Under the pieces are notes generated by a model, which worked only from the letters and a program-made list of their open reading frames with translations, made no database searches and was not told where the DNA came from. From the NCBI GenBank assembly GCA_022601215.1, contig JAHZIZ010000284.1, positions 1-8,664 on the forward strand: 8,664 bases of DNA, given 5' to 3'. Source of the stretch: Bacteroidota bacterium. GTDB taxonomy: Bacteria > Bacteroidota > Bacteroidia > Flavobacteriales > Flavobacteriaceae. Each line of letters opens with the position of its first letter. Within the stretch, counting starts at the first letter, position 1. This document shows, in pieces, positions 1-6,639 of the stretch. A program made the translations under genes and the position numbers.

Positions 1-1809
1 AGAATCATTAAACACCTTATGTGTTTGTTTGGTAAAGTCTTCTTCTTTTGCCTCGAAGATATTAGGCACGTAGGTTTGAGGATTTAAGTCTATTAATGGG
101 AACCAAGTACTTTGTACCTGTACCTGAATTTTATGTCCCTTTTTAAACGTGTGGTGAATGTCTTGAAGTTTTACTTGAACTGCCGTTTTTTCATTTGGCA
201 CAAACGGTTCTGGTTTTGAAAAACTATTTCTAAATCGTCCGCGCATGACCTCACTTCTGACCATTAAATGATAATTGCTCATCTTTAAATGATCTTGCGT
301 TTCTTCGTATTCCTCTGCGTCATTTGGATACACATCAATAACCTTTACCACCCAATCTGCATCTGTACCCGTAATGGCTACATTCAATTTAGCCATAATA
401 TCTCCTGTCATTGTCATATCATGTTCTAGTACCGGAGTTTCAAATACCAATACATCTGATCTGCGGGCTGCAAAACGCTGATCATCTGTCATATATTTAC
501 GTGGCGTAAAGACCATTTTAATATCTTCCGAATACGGTACAGGTTTATTTGGGTCACTAATAAATTCCTCGAAGGTGTACTTCTTTTCTGCTACATCATT
601 AAGACGTTCATCACTTTGTAGCCAAAAAGTTTTGGTTTCAGTATTCTTTGGAGGCCATTGCTCATAATTCTTCCAAGTTCTAGTTCCTGTGTCAAACATT
701 TGAGCTTCTGGCAAACCGATATCTCCTTTTCCATTTTCCTTCAGAAAGTGATTAAAAAACTTTGTCTCAACCTCTCGCTGATAATTTTCTGATAGATTAT
801 CACCAAAATAAACATTTCCAACTGCCTGTCTTTCTTTACTTCTAGCCCAATCTCCGTGGCTCCAAGGTCCAAAAACTACCGTATTGTAATTAGTACTGTT
901 TTCCTCTATCTTTTCGTAAGTTTCAAAAGGACCGTATAAATCTTCTGCATCAAAAAGTCCGCCAACAACCATTACTGCTGGTTTAATGTTTTTTAAATGT
1001 TGAATGATTCCTCTAGATCTCCAAAACTCGTCATAATTCGGATGATCTTTTAGCTGCTGCCAAAATACATTATCCTCTTTATAATACTCATCTAAGTTAG
1101 AAAGTGGTCCAGCGTCTAAAAAGAACTGGTATTGATCTTTGCTATCCAATTTCGGAAATTCATACCATGATTCTTTTACAGGTTCTGTTTTTTCATAACC
1201 GAAAACAGCAGTTGCTCTCCAATAACTAAGTAAATATGCTCCATTATGGTGGAAATCGTCAAAAAAGAAATCTCCAATACAAGCCTGAGGAGAAACGGCT
1301 TTTAGTGCAGGATGAGAATCAAGGAGGGAATAAGTAGCATAAAACCCAGGATAAGATATTCCCCATACCCCTACATTTCCGTTATTGTTGGATACATTTT
1401 TAGTGAGCCACTCAATACTATCATAGGTGTCACTTGCCTCATCCACTTGCTTACGCTTTTTATTGGGTATATAAGCGCGCATATTATCATATACGCCTTC
1501 ACTATTCCATCGTCCTCTCACATCTTGATACACCACAATATTCCCTTCCTTCATCAAGAATTCGTTAGGTCCAATTTTGGAACGGAATTGATCTTCTCCA
1601 TACGGTCTACAACTATAAGGGGTTCGTTGAAAGAGTATTGGATACTTTTTAGAGGTATCTTTTGGGCTATAAATAGTGGTGTGTAGCTCGATACCATCTC
1701 GCATTGTGATGGTAGTTTCCATTTTGTTATAATGGTCCCGTACATAGGTATCCTGCGCCGAAATTAGTTGAAAACAAATAAGGGCGATAATGAGATAAAA
1801 CTGTTTCAT
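1..1809 (-). CDS. Secreted S15/CocE-family hydrolase, alpha-amino acid ester hydrolase-like (3' end cut off)
   Basis: 603 codons are visible and the frame is still open at the window edge. Residues 1-19 form a Sec signal peptide (hydrophobic core, cleavage likely after ISA), so the enzyme acts outside the cytoplasm. The alpha/beta-hydrolase domain carries all three catalytic residues: Ser152 in GISYPG, Asp287 in GGLFDAED and His318 in FGPWSHGDW. Tyr65 (RTPYS) and Tyr153 fit the oxyanion hole of this family. From about residue 425 comes the jelly-roll domain typical of PepX_C proteins (DVLVFETPVL, then DADWVVKVIDVYP). Glu289-Asp290 just after the catalytic Asp, plus Asp184/Asp185 in GDFFFDDFHHNGAY, match the carboxylate cluster that binds the substrate amino group in alpha-amino acid ester hydrolases. 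Those run to about 620-640 residues, so probably only a few tens are missing. The ATG is 5 nt after the dsbD stop, so it is last in the visible operon. The natural substrate is unknown; a dipeptidyl peptidase or other esterase activity is the alternative. Confidence 0.9.
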   Translation of the reverse strand, partial: MKQFYLIIALICFQLISAQDTYVRDHYNKMETTITMRDGIELHTTIYSPKDTSKKYPILFQRTPYSCRPYGEDQFRSKIGPNEFLMKEGNIVVYQDVRGRWNSEGVYDNMRAYIPNKKRKQVDEASDTYDSIEWLTKNVSNNNGNVGVWGISYPGFYATYSLLDSHPALKAVSPQACIGDFFFDDFHHNGAYLLSYWRATAVFGYEKTEPVKESWYEFPKLDSKDQYQFFLDAGPLSNLDEYYKEDNVFWQQLKDHPNYDEFWRSRGIIQHLKNIKPAVMVVGGLFDAEDLYGPFETYEKIEENSTNYNTVVFGPWSHGDWARSKERQAVGNVYFGDNLSENYQREVETKFFNHFLKENGKGDIGLPEAQMFDTGTRTWKNYEQWPPKNTETKTFWLQSDERLNDVAEKKYTFEEFISDPNKPVPYSEDIKMVFTPRKYMTDDQRFAARRSDVLVFETPVLEHDMTMTGDIMAKLNVAITGTDADWVVKVIDVYPNDAEEYEETQDHLKMSNYHLMVRSEVMRGRFRNSFSKPEPFVPNEKTAVQVKLQDIHHTFKKGHKIQVQVQSTWFPLIDLNPQTYVPNIFEAKEEDFTKQTHKVFNDS

Positions 1810-1814
1810 AATGA

Positions 1815-3803
1815 TTATTTTGTTACTTTGAAGTTGGTTAATCCTTCTTGAAGCCATGCTAAGTATTCTTTCCCCTTTGGGGTATATCCAACTGCTTTAT
1901 TAAGCATAAGAAAATCCCCATCCATTAGGACATAATACGGTTGCGAATTATTCTGAAAGTTTACTGTTTGAAAAGTAGCCCATTTATCCCCAACCGTCGT
2001 GATTTTTTTCACTCCTCCTCCATTAGGACGCTCATAATTAAACTGTTCATTTTTTGGAAGCTCCTTTCTATCATCTACATATAGTGAGATTAGGACAAAT
2101 TCTTCATTAATAATCTTAAAAATCTCTGGTTCGCTCCAAACTTGTTCCTCCATTTTCCGACAGTTTACACATGCCCAACCCGTGAAATCCAACATAATTG
2201 GTTTTCCTGATGCTTTGGCTTCCGCAACTCCTTCATCAAAGTCTTTGTAAGCATTTAATCCAAGTGGTGCGCTTGTACCTTTATCATATAAACTATAAAA
2301 TAAGGGTGGTGGAAATCCACTAAGCAGTTTTAAATTGGCATGCTTTGTATTGGTAAGTCCTGGAATGAGGTATATAAAAAAGGCAATACTCAAAACACCA
2401 ACTAAAACATTTCCTTTCGGAAGCGGTTTCTTTCTTGGTCCATCATGCGGAAAGCGAATGAATCCAAATAAATATAACGCTAATCCCAAGGCACAAATGA
2501 TCCATATGGCAAAGAAAATTTCACGTTTTAAGATACCCCAATGCTCAACCAAATCGGCATTAGATAGAAATTTAAACGCGAGTGCCAACTCAATAAATCC
2601 TAGAACCACCTTTACTGTATTAAGCCAACCTCCACTCTTTGGTAATGAATTAAGCATATTGGGAAATAAAGCGAACAAAGCAAAAGGTAAGGCAAGAGCC
2701 AAACCAAATCCTCCCATCCCCATACTAAGTTGCATAGCTCCTCCGTCGGTGGTTAAAGAACTTCCCAGTAAGGTTCCTAAAATTGGACCCGTGCAAGAAA
2801 ATGAAACAATTGCCAAGGTAAGTGCCATAAAGAAAATTCCTATGAACCCTCCAATACTGGTCGCTTTACTATCCATCTTAGCACTCCATGACTGCGGTAA
2901 GGTAATTTCAAAAAAGCCAAAAAACGAAAAGGCAAATACGATGAATATGATAAAAAATATAACATTTAGCGTAACATTGGTCGATATGTTATTTAGTATT
3001 TCCGGATTAAGAGAGTCCAGTAAATGAAAAGGCACACTTAAGAGCACGTAGATTAAGAAAATAAACAGTCCATACAAAATGGCATTTGCCAATCCGTTCT
3101 TTTTGTCTTTAGCACTTTTAGTAAAAAAACTAACGGTTAGCGGAATCATTGGAAATACACATGGTGTTAACAGGGCAATAAGTCCTCCCAAGAATCCAAG
3201 CATGAATATGGTGAACAAACCTTTCTTTTCCTTCTCCGGATCTTCATATTTTTCTTTCCCTTTAAGATCGACCTTTAGGGCATTGGTCATTGCAATATCT
3301 CTTTCAGACAGCTCAGCTGAAACTACATTTGCTCCACCACCATCCAAGGCAACCTCAAAGCTTTTACTTTCAGGGGCGAGGCATTTTTCATCATCACAAA
3401 CCGAATAAAGAACCTCCAGAACTACGCTCTTAATCCCCGGGTTTACTACTTCAATTCGCTGCGTAAATGTAGCCGCATCTTCAAAATAAACCACATCCAT
3501 ATTGAAAACCTTATCGAAAATAGGTTTCAATTCTGGCTCCTTGGTTTCACCCAATAATTTATAAGTAGAATCGCTTGCATTAAAGGTTATTTCAGTTGCG
3601 ATTGGACCATCATATTCTTCTCCAAATTGTTTTTGGCTATACAGATGCCAGCCCGCCTCAATTTCGGCATCTATAACTACGTCAAACTGATTATTTTCTT
3701 GCGTTTGTATGGATACTTCCCAAGAAACAGGATCTAGCAGTCCCTGTCCATAAGAAAAGGAGCTACATAATGCTAAAACAAAAAGGACTAATAAACGATT
3801 CAT
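1815..3803 (-). CDS. dsbD: Thiol:disulfide interchange protein DsbD
   Basis: A 662-residue inner-membrane protein that passes electrons from cytoplasmic thioredoxin to periplasmic thiol proteins. A signal peptide (residues 1-20, ending SYGQ) leads into a periplasmic N-terminal domain with the cysteine pair Cys136/Cys141 (VCDDEKC). The CcdA-like membrane core, about residues 195-483, has eight hydrophobic segments and one redox cysteine in each half: Cys215 in LLTPCVFPMIPLT and Cys337 in SFSCTGPILG. A periplasmic thioredoxin domain (about 515-655) carries the CxxC site WACVNC, Cys545 and Cys548. All six cysteines needed for the relay are therefore present and the length is normal for a three-domain DsbD. 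The N-terminal pair is spaced C-x4-C rather than the C-x5-C of E. coli. The start overlaps the tilS stop by 4 nt (ATGA), which suggests translational coupling. The secreted hydrolase follows 5 nt downstream. No cytochrome c maturation genes are visible, so the client is open. Confidence 0.95.
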   Translation of the reverse strand: MNRLLVLFVLALCSSFSYGQGLLDPVSWEVSIQTQENNQFDVVIDAEIEAGWHLYSQKQFGEEYDGPIATEITFNASDSTYKLLGETKEPELKPIFDKVFNMDVVYFEDAATFTQRIEVVNPGIKSVVLEVLYSVCDDEKCLAPESKSFEVALDGGGANVVSAELSERDIAMTNALKVDLKGKEKYEDPEKEKKGLFTIFMLGFLGGLIALLTPCVFPMIPLTVSFFTKSAKDKKNGLANAILYGLFIFLIYVLLSVPFHLLDSLNPEILNNISTNVTLNVIFFIIFIVFAFSFFGFFEITLPQSWSAKMDSKATSIGGFIGIFFMALTLAIVSFSCTGPILGTLLGSSLTTDGGAMQLSMGMGGFGLALALPFALFALFPNMLNSLPKSGGWLNTVKVVLGFIELALAFKFLSNADLVEHWGILKREIFFAIWIICALGLALYLFGFIRFPHDGPRKKPLPKGNVLVGVLSIAFFIYLIPGLTNTKHANLKLLSGFPPPLFYSLYDKGTSAPLGLNAYKDFDEGVAEAKASGKPIMLDFTGWACVNCRKMEEQVWSEPEIFKIINEEFVLISLYVDDRKELPKNEQFNYERPNGGGVKKITTVGDKWATFQTVNFQNNSQPYYVLMDGDFLMLNKAVGYTPKGKEYLAWLQEGLTNFKVTK

Positions 3804-5119
3804 ATAGTGTTCGGGGTATAATCAATTCGTAAAATATGTTGTGTATCTTGTTGTACTTTGTATCGATCATCCAAGCGCATTCCTACTACCCAAACAATCT
3901 CGTTTTCGCTACAAAGTACCCAAGTATTTTCTTTAGTGATCAAAGATAACTTTTCATCTTTAAAAAACTTACTCAATTTCTTTTTTCCTTTCAGACCAAA
4001 CGGCTGAAAACGATCTCCTTGCTGCCACTTTCGTAATAGTAACGGATAGACCAAGCTTTTCTTATCTATAAAGGCAGTATGTGCATTGGTTACCTCATAC
4101 TTCTTCGCTTCTGAAAAGCGCAATTTCAAAGGACTGTTTAGACTTGTTAGCCCCTCAGGAATAGTGAGTGCTTGCTGATGTGAGTCGGAAGCTAGCACTG
4201 CCAATAACAATACCTCTCTATTTTTTAACAATCGGTGAGTTGGCGATAACACCTCCTTACCCGTTTGTGAATCGATCAACTCGGCAATCGATTCAAAATC
4301 CGTAAAACCGAAAGGATATAATAACTCGAATAATACTGCTTCTGTATTTGGCAATTCTTGGAGTTTAGAAATATCAAAACTATATCCCTCCTCGACTTCG
4401 GAGACCACAAGGTTGTAAACTAGTAGCATATAATCGTCTACTAAGGCTAAACTCTGATTTAAATATTGTTGTGTTTTCTGAATATTTTTTATCCAGTTCT
4501 TATCTACCTTCTTTAGATGAGGAATAACGTCATGTCGCAATTGATTGCGCATATATTCAGTCTTAACGTTACTACTATCTTCTCTCCAATACCATTGTTC
4601 TTGTTTAGCATACTTAAAAATATCCTCCCTTGAAAATGAAAGTAATGGACGTAACAACCGCTCCTTTTTTCTTGGAATGCCAACAAGGCCCCGTAATCCA
4701 GTTCCTCTCGAAAGATTGATAAAGAAGGTTTCCAAATCGTCATCCGCATGGTGTGCTGTTAACAGGTAATCGTAAGCATGAGTATCCAAGAGCTCATGAA
4801 ACCATTGGTAACGCAAGTCACGGGCCGCCATCTGTGTTGAAAGCCCATGTTCGTTGGCATATCCTTTAGTATCAAAAGTTTTAGTGTAACAAATGATCTC
4901 TAAATCCTCGGCTAATTGGATTACAAACTCAGCATCGGCATCACTTTCTTTGCCTCGCAAAGAAAAATTACAATGAGCTATTGAAATGGTATAACCAAAA
5001 GAATGCATCATTCGAGTAAGGACAACACTGTCTAGTCCTCCGCTACAAGCGATAAGAATTTTTTTTCCTTCTAAAAAAGGGTATTGTGAATTTATATGTG
5101 CTGTAAACGCTGTTTTCAT
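3800..5119 (-). CDS. tilS: tRNA(Ile)-lysidine synthase TilS
   Basis: This cytoplasmic enzyme of 439 residues converts C34 of the CAU-anticodon tRNA(Ile) to lysidine using ATP and lysine, so that the tRNA reads AUA; it is normally essential. The N-terminal PP-loop ATPase signature is SGGLDSV at residues 26-32. It is followed by the family blocks HCNFSLRG (49-56), ARDLRYQWF (99-107) and TAHHADDDLETFFINLSRGT (121-140), the last continuing into GLRGLVGIPR. The C-terminal TilS domain is marked by RKWQQGDRFQPFGLKGKKKL (363-382) and SKFF (383-386). The length matches the long, three-part form of the family, so the tRNA-binding domains are intact. The ATG begins 1 nt after the stop of the DUF3307 gene and the stop overlaps the dsbD start by 4 nt, so the gene is embedded in the operon with no room for its own promoter immediately upstream. 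Identification is secure. Confidence 0.97.
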   Translation of the reverse strand: MKTAFTAHINSQYPFLEGKKILIACSGGLDSVVLTRMMHSFGYTISIAHCNFSLRGKESDADAEFVIQLAEDLEIICYTKTFDTKGYANEHGLSTQMAARDLRYQWFHELLDTHAYDYLLTAHHADDDLETFFINLSRGTGLRGLVGIPRKKERLLRPLLSFSREDIFKYAKQEQWYWREDSSNVKTEYMRNQLRHDVIPHLKKVDKNWIKNIQKTQQYLNQSLALVDDYMLLVYNLVVSEVEEGYSFDISKLQELPNTEAVLFELLYPFGFTDFESIAELIDSQTGKEVLSPTHRLLKNREVLLLAVLASDSHQQALTIPEGLTSLNSPLKLRFSEAKKYEVTNAHTAFIDKKSLVYPLLLRKWQQGDRFQPFGLKGKKKLSKFFKDEKLSLITKENTWVLCSENEIVWVVGMRLDDRYKVQQDTQHILRIDYTPNTI

Positions 5120-5120
5120 G

Positions 5121-5825
5121 TTAGAAGTTCCCTGCGAAAATACCTAAAACCACAGCAACACCAAAGCTTAGCATAGTTCCAATAAGGACGTACTCGGTTT
5201 TCAACGTCTCATCATCTCGATACCTTAGAACCGACTTGGCTGCAATAAGAAATCCAACGGCCTCAAATTGATCAATTAAAATGAATGTCAATGTTAGAAG
5301 ACGCTCTAGGATACCGATGAGTTTTCCGGCGTTGGGAAGTTCATTTTCACTAACGATTTCTAATTGAGCCGTGTAAAAAACCTCTTTGATTAAAACATTG
5401 GTAGGCTTTAAACAAAGTAAATAAGCTAGCGCAATATAGGCACCATTAGGTGTGGGTGCGATGCTGAATAATGTCTGGATTCCATGGTACTCACTAAAGA
5501 GAAACACCACCACAAAAAGGATTGTAAGGTGCAGCAATTGATCAATAAAGAAGGCATATCGTCCAACGCTTTTACGCTTCATTAACCAAGGTTTACATCC
5601 GTCTATAAAATAATGTGTGATCGCGATAATTCCTGCGGCAACCACAAACTCTAGTTGAAATGATAGTATCCAAGACAAGAGAAACACTATAAGAATATGC
5701 CCAATGAGATACCGACTCTTAAAGCCTTTTTCATTTTTATCTTTAGCACGGGTGTTTGTCTGAAAAAAATAGTCCGCACCAATATGAGCGATGATTTGTC
5801 CGATTAAAAGAGAGGTCACTTCCAT
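5121..5825 (-). CDS. DUF3307 family polytopic membrane protein
   Basis: A 234-residue integral membrane protein of unknown function, recognised as DUF3307 from the N-terminal block GQIIAHIGADYFFQ and the later THYFIDGCKPW. Hydrophobic segments lie at about 3-22, 40-56, 59-76, 93-112, 128-140, 168-197 and 212-232, so six or seven membrane passes are likely. Polar residues recur inside these segments in the same spacing: His14-x3-Asp18, His71-x3-Asp75 and Asp95-x3-His99, with Gln22 and Lys78 nearby. This could be a membrane-embedded metal or catalytic site, which is inference. The C-terminal half has its own conserved-looking blocks, IGILERLLTLTFILIDQFEA, a basic end KSVLRYRD and EYVLIGTMLS. 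The ATG lies 1 nt after the satD-like stop. SatD and DUF3307 genes recur together in other genomes to my recollection, which argues for a joint function. tilS starts 1 nt downstream. The family call is good; the function is unknown. Confidence 0.85.
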   Translation of the reverse strand: MEVTSLLIGQIIAHIGADYFFQTNTRAKDKNEKGFKSRYLIGHILIVFLLSWILSFQLEFVVAAGIIAITHYFIDGCKPWLMKRKSVGRYAFFIDQLLHLTILFVVVFLFSEYHGIQTLFSIAPTPNGAYIALAYLLCLKPTNVLIKEVFYTAQLEIVSENELPNAGKLIGILERLLTLTFILIDQFEAVGFLIAAKSVLRYRDDETLKTEYVLIGTMLSFGVAVVLGIFAGNF

Positions 5826-5826
5826 A

Positions 5827-6519
5827 TTATTGCTTTGACATTAAGGTGGAAAAATAAGATACTGAAGTTTCAATAGCATTCCAGCCTACAGCAGTAGAAT
5901 GCCTATTTACAACGGATTGATCAATTCCCAAACGAGCCGCTATGGTGTTTTCATCATTCCCCATCAACTTTAAGTAAAGGACTTCACTCTGTCTGGATGT
6001 AGCCTTGGAAAATAACACATCTAATAACTCCATCACTGGCGTAATATGGAGATTTAGCATTTCATTATTAGAGGTGAAAAACAGTGTATTCTTAATAACA
6101 ATGCGTTCATTACCATGTGTGGATTTTGCATTTATCAATCGACCTGAAAGATAAATGGCTTCTCCATCAATAATACCCTCTTCAGGTTTATATCGACTGA
6201 GTTCACCATAACCAATAGCAAGGCGTATTCCATGCTCTTTAAATAGTTTTGCGCGCTTCTTTTGTTCTTTATAATTATTGATCTCTACAGGAATACCTTT
6301 AACAAAGGCCTTAATAGCCAATGCAATTTGCAAGGCCTGCAATGGACTGGGTGCTACTACTTCGAGATAATCCCCTTTAATCACTCTTCCAAAGGCGTCA
6401 AACTCCTTGGAAAGATCTACTATTAGAGTTTTTAGAGCTAGCTCTAATCGCTCCTTATCGTTAGCCCCTAAACTTGTAGAAGAAACTATATCACCTGATA
6501 AAACTGCGTACATATTCAT
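5827..6519 (-). CDS. SatD family protein: cyclase-like N-terminal half plus C-terminal helix-turn-helix
   Basis: A 230-residue cytoplasmic protein of the SatD family, named after the Streptococcus mutans secretion-and-acid-tolerance operon; molecular function unknown. I chose the ATG at 6519 because the family begins at MYAVLSGDIVSS; an in-frame ATG at 6513 is also possible, and a longer frame from 6609 only reads AT-rich intergenic DNA. The N-terminal half resembles a class III nucleotide cyclase in block order: SGDIVSST (Asp10), then FGRVIKGDYLEVV (Lys48, Asp50) followed by a helix, then IRLAIGYGE (98-106) and IYLSGRLINA (Arg127). The C-terminal part (about 175-228) is a LuxR/sigma-4-like helix-turn-helix: SRQSEVLYLKLMGNDENTIA, then RLGIDQSVVNR, ending in GWNAIETSVSYF. 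It starts a five-gene run and has two matching palindromes upstream, so autoregulation is plausible. The family call is firm; cyclase or DNA-binding activity is inference. Confidence 0.82.
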   Translation of the reverse strand: MNMYAVLSGDIVSSTSLGANDKERLELALKTLIVDLSKEFDAFGRVIKGDYLEVVAPSPLQALQIALAIKAFVKGIPVEINNYKEQKKRAKLFKEHGIRLAIGYGELSRYKPEEGIIDGEAIYLSGRLINAKSTHGNERIVIKNTLFFTSNNEMLNLHITPVMELLDVLFSKATSRQSEVLYLKLMGNDENTIAARLGIDQSVVNRHSTAVGWNAIETSVSYFSTLMSKQ

Positions 6520-6526
6520 AATAAGG

Positions 6527-6538
6527 GTATAAATATAC
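6527..6538. promoter_or_regulatory. Small palindrome just before the satD-like start codon
   Basis: GTATA-AA-TATAC, five-base arms with a two-base centre, ends 7 nt upstream of the ATG at 6519. On the minus strand it contains TATATTTA, one base off the Bacteroidota -7 consensus TAnnTTTG. No convincing -33 element is seen at the right distance. It could be a promoter core, an operator or chance in AT-rich DNA. Confidence 0.25.
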
Positions 6539-6559
6539 AAAAAATATGTATTTAAATAA

Positions 6560-6578
6560 GCATAAATGATTTTTATGC
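6560..6578. promoter_or_regulatory. Perfect 19-bp palindrome, candidate operator copy 1
   Basis: GCATAAA-TGATT-TTTATGC: perfect seven-base arms around a five-base spacer, 40 nt upstream of the satD-like ATG. A second copy with the same arm length and spacer lies 29 nt away, centre to centre. The twofold symmetry fits a dimeric DNA-binding protein; the SatD-like protein itself, which has a helix-turn-helix, is the obvious candidate. There is no T-tract, and the stem is AT-rich, so a terminator is unlikely. Confidence 0.5.
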
Positions 6579-6588
6579 GCTTAAAACA

Positions 6589-6607
6589 ACATAAATATAA
6601 ATTATGC
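6589..6607. promoter_or_regulatory. Imperfect 19-bp palindrome, candidate operator copy 2
   Basis: ACATAAA-TATAA-ATTATGC has the same 7-5-7 layout as the perfect copy at 6560-6578 and differs from it at one position in each arm. On the minus strand its centre reads TATATTTA (6592-6599), close to the TAnnTTTG -7 box, so a bound protein here could block or recruit RNA polymerase. The promoter reading is weak; the repetition of the palindrome is directly visible. Confidence 0.42.
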
Positions 6608-6639
6608 ATTCAAAACAGCATGCAAATAATCTTTGAAAA

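Noticed and set aside
1312..1686. 124-codon plus-strand open frame with hydrophobic stretches
   Set aside because: Antisense to the catalytic part of the secreted hydrolase, whose active-site motifs are intact on the other strand.
2335..3027. 230-codon plus-strand open frame
   Set aside because: It lies entirely antisense to the dsbD membrane core, and its Lys/Pro/Asn-rich translation resembles no family; it is a shadow of the real gene.
3079..3408. Plus-strand open frame of 109 codons
   Set aside because: Antisense to the dsbD N-terminal region and first membrane segments; no recognisable domain.
3765..3803. Lipoprotein signal at Cys13 of DsbD
   Set aside because: The preceding residues are Leu-Ala-Leu, with Leu at -1 where a lipobox needs Gly, Ala or Ser; a standard signal peptidase I site after SYG fits better.
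6520..6609. In-frame N-terminal extension of the SatD-like protein from an ATG at 6609
   Set aside because: The extra 30 residues are Tyr/Ile/Leu-rich, come from AT-rich DNA carrying the palindromes, and precede the family's usual start at MYAVLSGDIV.
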